Shown here: piece by piece, positions 16,577 through 25,116 of the stretch | Layout: each line of letters begins with the position of its first letter | How positions within the stretch are numbered: the stretch's first letter is position 1 | Source: Rubrivivax sp. | GTDB taxonomy: Bacteria > Pseudomonadota > Gammaproteobacteria > Burkholderiales > Burkholderiaceae_C | NCBI GenBank assembly: GCA_016719535.1 | Contig: JADJYX010000017.1 | Location: 124,001-188,000 of the forward strand | Reading direction: 5' to 3' | Length of the DNA stretch: 64,000 nucleotides | Made by a program: the position numbers and the translations under genes | The notes under the pieces: generated by a model | What the model was told of the DNA's origin: nothing | Databases searched by the model: none | Seen by the model: the letters and a program-made list of their open reading frames with translations, nothing else

Positions 16577-17311
16577 TTGACCGGCGAACTGCTGCTGATC
16601 GCTGCCGGCGCAGCGACCGCGGGTTTTGTGCAGGGCCTGTCGGGCTTCGGCTTCGGTCTGGTGGCCATGTCGTTCTGGGCCTGGGGCCTGGCGCCGCAGC
16701 AGGCCGCCGTGCTGTCCACCGTGGGCGGCCTTGCCGGCCAGGTGCTGGCGGCGCTGACGGTGCGCCGCGGCGCGCGCTGGCCGCGGCTGTGGCCCTTTCT
16801 CGCCGGCGGCCTGTGCGGGCTGCCGCTGGGCCTGTGGCTGCTGCAACATGCCGATGCGCGCGGCTTCAAGCTCTTTGTCGGCGCGCTGCTGGTCATCTGG
16901 TGCCCGCTGATGCTCTTCAGCGGCCGGCTGCCGCGCTTGCACCACGGTGGTCGCGTGGCCGACGCGCTGGCCGGGGCCGGCGGTGGCCTGATGGGCCCGC
17001 TGGGCGGGTTTACGGGCGCCGTGCCCACGCTGTGGTGCACGCTGCGCGGGCTCGACCGCGACGAGCAGCGCGCCGTGATCCAGAATTTCAACCTCGCGAT
17101 GCTGGCCGCGACCTCCGCTGCCTATCTGCAGCGCGGGCTCATCACGACCGCCCACCTGCCGCAGATCGCCCTGGTGGCACTGTCGCTGACCCTGCCCGCC
17201 CTGGTCGGCATGCGCGTCTACCTGGGCATCAGCCCGCAGGCCTTCCGCAACGTGGTGCTGGGGCTGCTGACGGCCAGCGGCCTGGCGATGCTGGTCTCGG
17301 CGCTGCGCTGA
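16577..17311 (+). CDS. TauE/SafE (TSUP) family membrane permease
   Basis: This 244-aa inner-membrane protein has about seven to eight helices and the duplicated TSUP motif: GFVQGLSGFGFGLVAM near the N-terminus and GGGLMGPLGGFTGAVPTLW in the middle. Members export or import sulfite, sulfonates and related oxyanions. The only usable start is TTG at 16577, because an in-frame stop lies 24 bp upstream. It follows senC by 21 bp on the same strand, so it may be part of the sen operon and move a sulfur or selenium oxyanion; that is inference from position only. Confidence 0.85.
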   Translation: MTGELLLIAAGAATAGFVQGLSGFGFGLVAMSFWAWGLAPQQAAVLSTVGGLAGQVLAALTVRRGARWPRLWPFLAGGLCGLPLGLWLLQHADARGFKLFVGALLVIWCPLMLFSGRLPRLHHGGRVADALAGAGGGLMGPLGGFTGAVPTLWCTLRGLDRDEQRAVIQNFNLAMLAATSAAYLQRGLITTAHLPQIALVALSLTLPALVGMRVYLGISPQAFRNVVLGLLTASGLAMLVSALR

Positions 17312-17318
17312 CGGCGCA

Positions 17319-18512
17319 TCACACCACCGCCTGTTCCCGCAGCGGCCGGCCGTCGATGACGCGCTGCCAGCCCAGCGCCGTGAGGTCGATGCGCTGCCAG
17401 CCACCGTCGACGATCCACTCGGCCAGCGCGCGGCCGACACCCGGAGACTGCTGCAGCCCGTGGCCGCTGAAGCCGTTGGCAAACAGCAGGTTGTCCACCG
17501 CCGGGTGCGGGCCGACGATGGCATTGGCGTCCAGCAGGTTGACGTCGTAGTGCCCGGCCCAGCTGGACAGCAGCCGCAAGGCCTCGAAGCCCGGCACGCG
17601 CTGCGCCAGCGTGGGCCACACCACCTCGTCGAAGAGCGCGTGGTCGACGTCGAAATCGGCAGGGTCGACGTCGTTGTCCTGGTCATCGGGCGGCGCCACG
17701 CCGCCGATGAAGGCATGGCCCTCGGGCCGGAACCAGACGCCGCCGGGGTCGACCACCAGCCCGCAGCCGGGCAGTTCGGCCGGGCTGCGGAAGTGAAAGA
17801 CGCAGCGCTTGCGCGCACGCACCGGCAGCTGAATGCCGGCGCTGGCCGCCAGCGCGGTGGCGCCGGTGCCGGCGGCATTGACGGCCCAGCCGCAGGCGAA
17901 TCGCTCGCCGTCGGCCAGGCGCACGGCGGTGACGCGTGCGCCCTCGCGCTCGAAGGCCGCCACCGTGCCCTGGCGGTAGACCACGCCCAGCGACTGCGCG
18001 CGGCGCTTGAAGCCGTGCAGCAGCGCGTGCGCGTCCAGCCAGCCCTCGCCGGCCAGGCCGTGCGAGCCGCCCGCCAGGTCGTCGGTGTGCAGCCAGGGGA
18101 AGCGGGCGGCCAGTTCGTCGACCGTCAGCAGCGCGACCTCGGCACCCTCCGCACGCTGCACCGCATGGTTGGCCTGCAGCGTGGCCAGGCCCGCCGGGCC
18201 GGCCAGAAACAGATAACCCTGCTCGCGGAACGACAGCCCCGGCGCCACGCCGTCCACCGCCAGCCACTGCTCGGCCTGGCGCAGGAAGGCGGTGCCCGCC
18301 ATCGACAGGCGGATATTCTCGGGCGTGCTGAACTGGTGACGGATCGACGCCGCCGAGCGCGTGGTGGCGCAGTCGCGGTAGCTGGGGTCGCGCTCGACCA
18401 CCAGCACGCGGCCGGCGAAGCGCGGGTGGCTGGCGAGAAAATAGGCCACGGCACTGCCGACCACGGCGCCACCGGCGATGACGACGTCGTAGGTGGAATT
18501 CGTCTGCGTCAT
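17319..18512 (-). CDS. FAD-dependent oxidoreductase (DadA/glycine oxidase-like)
   Basis: This 397-aa flavoprotein of the DAO family has an N-terminal Rossmann motif VVIAGGAVVGSAVAYFLA; the second Gly of GxGxxG is replaced by Ala (GGAVVG). ERDPSY and the substrate-domain strand GYLFLAGPAG follow, with the C-terminal FAD contact LLFANGFSGHGLQQSPGVGRALAEWI. Such enzymes oxidise amino acids, N-methyl amino acids or sarcosine. It is convergent with the TSUP gene (7 bp between stops). A link to N-methylated histidine metabolism would be attractive, but nothing in the sequence shows it. Confidence 0.85.
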   Translation of the reverse strand: MTQTNSTYDVVIAGGAVVGSAVAYFLASHPRFAGRVLVVERDPSYRDCATTRSAASIRHQFSTPENIRLSMAGTAFLRQAEQWLAVDGVAPGLSFREQGYLFLAGPAGLATLQANHAVQRAEGAEVALLTVDELAARFPWLHTDDLAGGSHGLAGEGWLDAHALLHGFKRRAQSLGVVYRQGTVAAFEREGARVTAVRLADGERFACGWAVNAAGTGATALAASAGIQLPVRARKRCVFHFRSPAELPGCGLVVDPGGVWFRPEGHAFIGGVAPPDDQDNDVDPADFDVDHALFDEVVWPTLAQRVPGFEALRLLSSWAGHYDVNLLDANAIVGPHPAVDNLLFANGFSGHGLQQSPGVGRALAEWIVDGGWQRIDLTALGWQRVIDGRPLREQAVV

Positions 18513-18592
18513 GGCCACGAGTGTTTCACGAACTCGCGTGCACGCCGGTGCGGGCGGCGCGCCTGACATCGCCGGTCAGCGCCCCCTGCCCG

Positions 18593-18961
18593 ATGAGCCT
18601 GCACCGCCCCTGCATCCTCGACATCGAAGCCTCCGGCTTCGGCGCCAGCAGCGACCCCATCGAGGTCGGCCATGTGCTGGCCGACGGCCGCAGCCGCTGC
18701 ACGCTGATCCGGCCGCACGATGGCTGGACGCACTGGGACCCGCGCGCCGAAGCCTTGCACGGCATCAGCCGCGAGACGCTGCTGCGCCATGGCCGCCCCG
18801 TGGCCGAGGTGGCGCGCACGCTCAATGCCGACCTGGCGCAGCTGCCGGCGCTGCAGCAGCAGGCGCTGCGGCAACCGGGCGTCGACCGTCACCGGGCGAG
18901 TTGCGACGCGCGCGCGCTGCAGCTGGCGATCGAGCAGGCAGCCGTGGAAGCGGCGCCTTGA
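18593..18961 (+). pseudogene. DnaQ/RNase T-like 3'-5' exonuclease with internal deletion
   Basis: The 122-aa product begins with an ExoI-type motif (CILDIEASGFGASSDPIEVG, which contributes D-x-E). The normal middle WTHWDPRAEALHGISRETLL and VARTLNADL follow, then it passes straight to HRASCDARALQLAI, the ExoIII HxAxxDA motif. Full-length relatives have about 50 more residues with the ExoII Asp between LN.DL and this motif. The frame is intact, so this looks like an in-frame internal deletion leaving an inactive remnant, or a very short variant. The ATG at 18593 is the best start. Convergent with the ligase gene (3 bp between stops). Confidence 0.6.
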
Positions 18962-18964
18962 GAT

Positions 18965-20737
18965 TCAGCCCGACCGGGATTGCTCCTTTTCCTGCAGCAG
19001 CCGCCACATCACCTTGCCCGACCCGCTCTTGGGCAGGCTGTCGACGAATTCGACCATCCGCGGCACCTTGTAGGCCGCCATGTGCTCGCGTGCCCAGTCG
19101 ATGATGTCCTGCGCCGAGGTGTGCCCGCGGGCCGCGTCGCGCAGCACGACATAGGCCTTGACCGTTTCGCCGCGGTAGTCGTCGCGGGCGGCCACCACGC
19201 AGGCCTCCTGCACCTGCGGGCATTTGAAGAGCAGCAGTTCGACCTCGCTCGGCCACACCTTGTAGCCGCTGGCGTTGATCATGCGCTTGAGGCGGTCGGT
19301 GATGAAGAAGTAGCCCTCGTCGTCCATGCGGCCGAGGTCGCCGGTGCGGAAGAAGCGTTTGCCATCGATCTCGACGAAGGCGGCCGCCGTGGCCTCGGGG
19401 TGGCGCCAGTAGCCCTTGAAGACCATCGGGCCGTGGATGACGATCTCGCCGGTGTCGCCGATCGGCACTTCCTGCAGCGTGTCGGGGTCGACCACGCGCG
19501 AGTCGACACCGAAGATCGGGATGCCCAGGCACTGCAGCTTGGGGCGTTCGGGCGGGTTGCTGTGCGATGGCGCGGCGGTCTCGGTCAGGCCATAACCTTC
19601 GGCGAACGACAGCCCGAATTCCTTCATCAGCCGCTCGGCCACGGCCTGCGGCATCGCGGCACCGCCGCCGGCCAGGCGGCGCAGGCTCGAGAGGTCGAAC
19701 TGCCGGTAGTTGGGGCTGCCGAAGAGGTCGATGATCATCGTCGGGATGCAGGTCCAGTGCGAGACCCGGTGGCGCGCGATCAGCCGCCCGGCCAGTTCGC
19801 GGTCCCAGCGCGGCATCAGGATCGTCGTCGACCCGCCGTAGACCGGCGCGAGCACGTTGAACAGCAAGCCGGTGATGTGGAACATCGGCACCACGCCGAG
19901 CGACACCGCCTCGGTGGTGGACTGGCCCCAGAGGCCGCCGCCGATGACGTTGGGCATCAGCGTGCGGTGCGTGTGCATGCAGCCCTTGGGCAGCCCGGTG
20001 GTGCCCGAGGTATAGGGCAGCACGCACAGGTCGTCGGGTTCGGCGGTGGTGGGCCCCGGCTGCAGGCCGGCACCCCGTGCGTCGGCCCAGCGCACCGCGC
20101 CCGCGGGCAGCGGCGGGTCGCTACACAGCCAGTCGAAGATGGGGGCGATCGGCTTCTCGTCGGGGTGGATGGCGTCCGGCGGGGGCATCGCATCGGTGAA
20201 GCGCGTCACCAGCAGCGTGCGCAGGCGCTGCGCGGCCGGCAGCTGCTCGTCGGCCTGCTGCACGATGCCGGCGAGGTCGGCGCTGGTGATCGCCACGCGC
20301 GCCTCGGGGTCGGTGATGCAGTGGCCGAATTCGTCGGCGCGGTTCATCGGGTTGACCGGCACCACCACCGCGTCGGCGCGCTGGATGGCGTAGAAGGCGA
20401 CCGCCCATTGCGGGCAGTTCTGCAGGTAGAGGATGACGCGGTCACCCTTCTTCACGCCCTGCGCCTGCAGCCAGCCGGCCAGCGCCACGGCCTGGTCGTG
20501 CAGTTCGCGGAAGCTCAGCGCACGGCCCATGAATACGTAGGCCGCCTTGTGCGGGAAGCGGCGTGCGGTGACCTCGAGGTTGAACCAGACCGTGGTCTCG
20601 GGGATCTCCAGCACATGGGGCAGGCGCGACGGCCAGATCCTGTGGTGCGGGGGGACGGGGTTCGGCGCGGCAGAGGGCAAGACGGGGCTCCGGCGGTGTG
20701 ACGGCGCCAGTGTTCCGGGCGGGGGCCGCGCCGTCAT
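18965..20737 (-). CDS. AMP-dependent acyl-CoA ligase (long-chain-fatty-acid-CoA ligase-like)
   Basis: This adenylate-forming enzyme of up to 590 aa activates a carboxylic acid to acyl-CoA. Motifs are LPYTSGTTGLPKGCMHTHR (P-loop), EGYGLTETAAP, FFRTGDLGRMDDEGYFFITD, LKRMINASGYKVWPSEVE and the catalytic Lys in LPKSGSGKVMWR near the C-terminus. The N-terminus (before LPHVLEIPETTVWFNLEV) is uncertain: ATG at 20737 is used here, but a TTG near 20682 would remove about 18 unlikely residues. The substrate is not predictable from sequence. It is a stand-alone gene. Confidence 0.88.
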   Translation of the reverse strand: MTARPPPGTLAPSHRRSPVLPSAAPNPVPPHHRIWPSRLPHVLEIPETTVWFNLEVTARRFPHKAAYVFMGRALSFRELHDQAVALAGWLQAQGVKKGDRVILYLQNCPQWAVAFYAIQRADAVVVPVNPMNRADEFGHCITDPEARVAITSADLAGIVQQADEQLPAAQRLRTLLVTRFTDAMPPPDAIHPDEKPIAPIFDWLCSDPPLPAGAVRWADARGAGLQPGPTTAEPDDLCVLPYTSGTTGLPKGCMHTHRTLMPNVIGGGLWGQSTTEAVSLGVVPMFHITGLLFNVLAPVYGGSTTILMPRWDRELAGRLIARHRVSHWTCIPTMIIDLFGSPNYRQFDLSSLRRLAGGGAAMPQAVAERLMKEFGLSFAEGYGLTETAAPSHSNPPERPKLQCLGIPIFGVDSRVVDPDTLQEVPIGDTGEIVIHGPMVFKGYWRHPEATAAAFVEIDGKRFFRTGDLGRMDDEGYFFITDRLKRMINASGYKVWPSEVELLLFKCPQVQEACVVAARDDYRGETVKAYVVLRDAARGHTSAQDIIDWAREHMAAYKVPRMVEFVDSLPKSGSGKVMWRLLQEKEQSRSG

Positions 20738-20792
20738 CCTGCCTTACCCCAATCGGCAGCAGCCGCCACCGGCGGCCGACCCGGCGCCGGGA

Positions 20793-22853
20793 TCAGTTGC
20801 CTTCGAGGTGGCGCTTCTGCGCCTGCTCGGCGCGCAGCTTGGTGCACTCGGGGTGCTGGCGAAACTCCGAGCGGTTGCAGGCGAGGTCGATGCAGATCAG
20901 CCGCACCAGCGGCAGTTCCTTCGCGCAGCGCTCGCTGGGTGAGCTGGGCCGCGCCTCTTCGACGGGCGCGGGCCGCGTCGCCCGGGCCACCGGGGGTTCG
21001 GCGGCGGGCGGGGGCTGCACCGGTGCGGTCTGTGCGGGGGCCGGCGTTGGCGCCGGATAGGCCGAAGTGGCAGCAGGCGCCGGCTCGGTGCGGCGCGTGG
21101 TCGTGGTGCCCGCATCGCCCGGCCTGGGTGCCGTGCGATCCGCCGGCGCCGGCACCGGTCGCGCCGTGGCCGGCAGCGGCGGTCGCACCGCGGTCGGCGG
21201 TGCCGTCTCGGGGCGCGGGTCGACCGCGGCCGTTGCCGGCGTCGGCTCCGCGCTGACAGCCGCTGCGGCCGGCGCGGCTTCGACCTTCGGCGGCACCGGC
21301 GCCGGGGCTGGCGCCGGATCGGCCGCCGCCGAAGGTGTCACGACCGCCGGCGGCGTGGTGGTGGCGATGGTCGGCGGCGACACCGGTCGGGTGAGGAACC
21401 ACCAGAGCCCACCACCCACCACGGCAGCCACCGCCACCCCGGCCAGTAACGGCACCAGCCAGGTTTGTGCGGGCCGCGCCGGCTCTGGCGGAAACAGCGG
21501 CGGCGGCACGCGTTGCGGCTTGTCGGCGGCTGGCCGCGGCGCCGGGGGCCTGGCCGCCGCAGCGGGTGACGCAGCCGCCGTGGCCGTGGCCGTGGCCGTG
21601 GCCGTGGCCGGGGGCGGCGACGGCGCCTGCGCCGACGGCCGCGACGCTGGCATCCCGGTCGGATAGGGCCGCACCAGGGTGGCATCCTCGTCGTCGGCCG
21701 CAGGCGCGGGCGGGTCGAGGGGCAGCCAGGCGCCGGCACCGCCGACGCCGCCGACGCCGGTGTGTCCCGCGGGCATGCCCATGCTCGACCGCGGCATCAC
21801 CACGGTGGCGTCCTCCGCCGGTGGGGGGAAGGCGGTCTGGCCACGCGCCATCACGATGGTGGCGTCCTCGTCAGCGCCCGTTGCGCTGCCCGCACCCGGC
21901 AGCACGGCAGTGCGTTCGAACGGCGGCGGCGCTTCACGCCGCGGCGGTGTCACGCGGCCGGCCAGTGCGTCGCGCACCACCGCCACGTTCTGCGGGCGGT
22001 CGTTGGGCAGCGGCGCCAGCATCCAGTCGACGAGCGCCAGAAAGTCGGGCGAACACCCGGGCAGGCCCTGCTGCGCCAGCGGCGCCATGGTGTCCTGGAT
22101 CGAGCGCCCCGGCGCCGGCGGCGGCGGCTTGCCCAGCAGCAGGAAGTGCACCGTGGCGCCGAGCGCATAGATGTCGGTCCACGGGCCCTGCTTCATGCCG
22201 CCGACGTCGGCATATTGCTCGATCGGCGCATACGACGGCTTGAGGATGGCCGTCAGCGCCTGGCTGCGGTCGGTGATGACGCGGCGCGCAGCGCCGAAAT
22301 CCAGCAGCACCGGACGGCCGTCGGCCTCGACGAGGATGTTGTCGGGCGCGATGTCGCGATGGTAGACGTCCTCCGAGTGCAGCTTCTCGATCGCACCCAG
22401 CAGCGGCTCGAGGATGCGGCGCACCCAGGCCTCGTCGGGCCGGGTCGTCATCTCCATGCGCACGTCGCGCGCGGTGCGGCCCTTGTAGAGGGCCATCGCC
22501 ATGTAGGCGGTGCCGTTGGCTTCCCAGAAGCGGTGCACCTTCAGCAGCGACGGATGGTCGAAGCGCGCCAGCAGCCGCGCCTCGTTGACGAAGCTGCGCA
22601 GGCCGAGTGCGAAGGTGTCGGCATTGGCCTGCGAGATCAGCGAGACCTGCATCGTCTCGTTGCGGTCGACCAGCGTCGACGGCATATATTCCTTGAGCGC
22701 GACCTCGCGTTCGAGCAGGTGGTCGAAGGCCAGGTAGACGATGCCGAAACCGCCGACGCCCAGCACGCGCCGGACTTCGAACTCGCCGAGCCGGGTGCCC
22801 GCAGGCAAGGCCCCATGCGGGTACGGCGGGGTGGGAACGCGGGCTTCAGGCAT
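20793..22853 (-). CDS. membrane-bound Hanks-type Ser/Thr protein kinase
   Basis: This 686-aa protein has an N-terminal kinase domain (about residues 20-300): glycine loop GVGGFGIVYLAFD, VALKEYMP with the catalytic Lys, HRDIAPDN catalytic loop and DFGAARR. A long Pro/Ala/Thr-rich juxtamembrane linker follows, with several repeated DEDATIVM/EDATVVMPR segments that are good candidate phospho- or FHA-binding sites. There is one TM helix (LLAGVAVAAVVGGGLWWFL), then a Pro/Ala-rich periplasmic region ending in a Cys-containing RCAKELPLVRLICIDLAC. ATG at 22853 is used; an upstream in-frame start at 22916 exists. HRDIAPDN departs from the usual HRDLKPEN. Confidence 0.9.
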   Translation of the reverse strand: MPEARVPTPPYPHGALPAGTRLGEFEVRRVLGVGGFGIVYLAFDHLLEREVALKEYMPSTLVDRNETMQVSLISQANADTFALGLRSFVNEARLLARFDHPSLLKVHRFWEANGTAYMAMALYKGRTARDVRMEMTTRPDEAWVRRILEPLLGAIEKLHSEDVYHRDIAPDNILVEADGRPVLLDFGAARRVITDRSQALTAILKPSYAPIEQYADVGGMKQGPWTDIYALGATVHFLLLGKPPPPAPGRSIQDTMAPLAQQGLPGCSPDFLALVDWMLAPLPNDRPQNVAVVRDALAGRVTPPRREAPPPFERTAVLPGAGSATGADEDATIVMARGQTAFPPPAEDATVVMPRSSMGMPAGHTGVGGVGGAGAWLPLDPPAPAADDEDATLVRPYPTGMPASRPSAQAPSPPPATATATATATAAASPAAAARPPAPRPAADKPQRVPPPLFPPEPARPAQTWLVPLLAGVAVAAVVGGGLWWFLTRPVSPPTIATTTPPAVVTPSAAADPAPAPAPVPPKVEAAPAAAAVSAEPTPATAAVDPRPETAPPTAVRPPLPATARPVPAPADRTAPRPGDAGTTTTRRTEPAPAATSAYPAPTPAPAQTAPVQPPPAAEPPVARATRPAPVEEARPSSPSERCAKELPLVRLICIDLACNRSEFRQHPECTKLRAEQAQKRHLEGN

Positions 22854-22948
22854 GGTCCACGAGCTTACCAGGGACGATGCACCCTGGATTCGCTCGTCCA
22901 TGCGATGAAGCCGCAAGCTGTCCGATCAGGCACGATCGGGCGCGCCGG

Positions 22949-23893
22949 CTACGTGGGCGGTGCCATCAGCTCCAGCATCAGCTCGACCCGCGCCTGCGCC
23001 GGCCCGAGCGTGGCGTATACCGGCCAGCGGTGCTCGGGGCCCGCCACCACCGGCCCGGCCGCGCAGCGCGTCACCAGCCGCACGGCCACGCCGCGGGCCT
23101 GGGCGCGGTCCAGTGCTGTGGCCAGGGCGTGGTGTACGGTGCCGTTGCCGGTGCCGGCGACGACCAGGCCGCGCACACCGGCCGCCAGCAGCGCATCCAC
23201 GGCCGTGCCGGCGGCGCCGGCGTGGCTGGTGACGATCTCGACCCAGGGCCAGGCCGACGCATCGGCGGCCACGTGGGCCAGGCCGAGCGCATCGCCGGCC
23301 GGCCATTCGCGCCAGCGCCGCAACCGCCCCTGCTCGATGCCGGCCACCGCGCCGGCGTCACCGGCGTCGAAGGCATCGAGCCGCCAGCTGTGGCGCTTGC
23401 GCGCATCGGCCGCCCCCAGTACGCGCCCGGCCAGCACCACCAGCACGCCGGCCGCGCCTGCGGTGGCGGCCACGGCCAGTGCATCGGCCAGGTTCTGCGG
23501 GCCGTCGGCCTGCAGCGAGGTCGCCGGGCGCATCGCCGCCGTCAGCACCACCGGCTTGAGCGGCGCCAGCACGCGCTGCAGCAGCCAGGCGGTTTCCTCC
23601 AGCGTGTCCGTGCCATGGGTGATGACGAGGCCCTGCACCTGCGGACGCGCCAGGTGGTGGGCCACGCGCCGCAGCAGCTGCTGCCAGGTGGCGTGGTCCA
23701 TGTCCTTGCTGTCGAGCTGGGCGACCTGTTCGCCCTCCACCGCGAGCGGCACGCCGCCAGGCAGCACCCGCAGCAGGTCGTCGACGCCCAGTTGCGCCGA
23801 GCGGTAGCCGACGTTGTCCAGCGCGTCGGCCGCCCGGCCGGCGATGGTGCCACCGGTGGCCAGCACGACGAGGCACGAAGAAAGGTTTTGCAT
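22949..23893 (-). CDS. L-asparaginase
   Basis: This 314-aa enzyme hydrolyses asparagine to aspartate and ammonia. The N-terminal nucleophile motif LATGGTIAG (Thr13) and the second Thr/Asp motif ITHGTDTLEETAW are intact, together with LTAAMRPATSLQADGPQNL. No signal peptide is evident, so it is probably cytoplasmic. The ATG at 23893 lies 12 bp from the SOS box pair of the divergent lexA promoter, so LexA binding could also affect this gene. Confidence 0.9.
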   Translation of the reverse strand: MQNLSSCLVVLATGGTIAGRAADALDNVGYRSAQLGVDDLLRVLPGGVPLAVEGEQVAQLDSKDMDHATWQQLLRRVAHHLARPQVQGLVITHGTDTLEETAWLLQRVLAPLKPVVLTAAMRPATSLQADGPQNLADALAVAATAGAAGVLVVLAGRVLGAADARKRHSWRLDAFDAGDAGAVAGIEQGRLRRWREWPAGDALGLAHVAADASAWPWVEIVTSHAGAAGTAVDALLAAGVRGLVVAGTGNGTVHHALATALDRAQARGVAVRLVTRCAAGPVVAGPEHRWPVYATLGPAQARVELMLELMAPPT

Positions 23894-23904
23894 CTGGCGC
23901 GACT

Positions 23905-23939
23905 CTGGATGAAAATACAGTGGCTGTATGGAAGCCCAG
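23905..23939 (+). promoter_or_regulatory. two tandem LexA (SOS) boxes controlling lexA
   Basis: Two 16-bp CTG-N10-CAG sites lie side by side: CTGGATGAAAATACAG at 23905-23920 and CTGTATGGAAGCCCAG at 23924-23939, 3 bp apart. The junction itself forms a perfect palindrome ATACAG-TGG-CTGTAT (23915-23929). Dual operators in front of lexA are the rule in E. coli, where LexA represses its own gene. They lie 36-70 bp upstream of the lexA ATG. Confidence 0.88.
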
Positions 23940-23974
23940 CCCCGAGCTCCAACGACCCGGCAGGAGACCCCGGC

Positions 23975-24652
23975 ATGAACGAAGGCCCCAAGCTCACCGC
24001 ACGCCAGCAGCAGATCCTCGATCTGGTGCAAAGCGCCATCGCCCGCACCGGCGCCCCGCCGACGCGCGCCGAGATCGCCGCCGAGCTGGGGTTTCGCTCC
24101 GCCAACGCCGCCGAGGAACACCTGCAGGCGCTGGCGCGCAAGGGTGTGATCGAACTGGTGGGCGGCACCTCGCGCGGCATCCGCCTGAAGTCTGACACAT
24201 TGAAGGCGCTGAACGATGCGCGCGGGCGCCAGTACTCGCTGCCGCTGCCGGGCTTCGCGCAGCTGACGCTGCCGCTGGTCGGCCGCGTGGCTGCCGGCAG
24301 CCCCATCCTGGCGCAGCAGCACATCGACCAGACCTACCTGCTCGAGGCCAGCATGTTTCCGCGCCGCCCCGACTACCTGCTGAAGGTGCGCGGCATGAGC
24401 ATGCGCGACGCCGGCATCCTCGACGGCGACCTGCTGGCCGTGCAGCGCGCCAAGGAGGCCAAGAATGGTCAGATCGTCGTGGCGCGCCTCGGCGACGATG
24501 TCACCGTCAAGCGGCTGCGCCGCACCAGCAAGGCGATCGAGCTGATCCCCGAAAACCCCGACTTCGACACCATCGTCGTGCCCTTCGACGAAGAAGGCTT
24601 CGAACTCGAAGGCATCGCCGTCGGCCTGATCCGCAACACCATGCTGATGTGA
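23975..24652 (+). CDS. lexA: LexA repressor
   Basis: LexA is the SOS-response repressor and self-cleaving S24 peptidase, 225 aa. It has a winged-helix N-terminus (LTARQQQILDLV, APPTRAEIAAELGFRSANAAEEHL). The cleavage site is Ala107-Gly108 (VGRVAAGSP), the catalytic Ser142 lies in VRGMSM and Lys179 in DVTVKR. ATG at 23975 follows AGGAG. Two SOS boxes precede it. The stop overlaps possible starts of the next gene, so the two are probably co-transcribed and damage-inducible together. Confidence 0.97.
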   Translation: MNEGPKLTARQQQILDLVQSAIARTGAPPTRAEIAAELGFRSANAAEEHLQALARKGVIELVGGTSRGIRLKSDTLKALNDARGRQYSLPLPGFAQLTLPLVGRVAAGSPILAQQHIDQTYLLEASMFPRRPDYLLKVRGMSMRDAGILDGDLLAVQRAKEAKNGQIVVARLGDDVTVKRLRRTSKAIELIPENPDFDTIVVPFDEEGFELEGIAVGLIRNTMLM

Positions 24653-24657
24653 CGGTG

Positions 24658-24993
24658 ATGGCGATGAACACCCCCCGGCTGCTGCAGGGCCGGCGCGCGC
24701 TGCGCCCGCTGAAGGCGCGCCATGCCGCCGAGTGCGAATCGCTCGAGCAACTGCCCAACATCGGCCCCTCGCTGGCGGCCGACCTGCGGCGGCTGGGCGT
24801 GAGCCACCCGCAGGACCTGGCCACGCGCGACGCCTTCCAGCTCTACCGGTCGCTGTGCGCCATCACCGGCAGGCGGCAGGACCCTTGCGTGCTCGATACA
24901 TTCCTGGCCGCCACCGACTTCATGCGCGGCGCGCCGGCGCGGCCCTGGTGGACCTATACCGCCGGGCGCAAGGCGGTCTACGGCCGCGTCTGA
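24658..24993 (+). CDS. helix-hairpin-helix protein, Cdd1-like
   Basis: This 111-aa protein shows a helix-hairpin-helix core LEQLPNIGPSLAADLRRLGV, then HPQDLATRDAFQLYRSLCAITG and DPCVLDTFLAATDFMRG. I recognise this as the Cdd1/'mitomycin resistance' family. HhH motifs bind DNA without sequence preference; the precise role is unknown. Starts at 24649 (GTG overlapping the lexA stop), 24658 and 24664 are all possible. Its position directly behind lexA suggests SOS co-regulation. Confidence 0.75.
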   Translation: MAMNTPRLLQGRRALRPLKARHAAECESLEQLPNIGPSLAADLRRLGVSHPQDLATRDAFQLYRSLCAITGRRQDPCVLDTFLAATDFMRGAPARPWWTYTAGRKAVYGRV

Positions 24994-25116
24994 TCCGCGG
25001 TCCGGCCCGAACGCCTGCGTGTGGCAGCGGCCGGCTGAACAGCCGCGGCTTCGGGGCCTTGTTCAGGGGTTGATCGGGTGCGGCAGCGGGCGAAGATCGC
25101 TTCAGCTTCCCGCCCG

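Noticed and set aside
25032..25045. Stem CGGCTG-AA-CAGCCG behind the HhH gene as a rho-independent terminator
   Set aside because: The loop is only 2 nt and there is no T tract.
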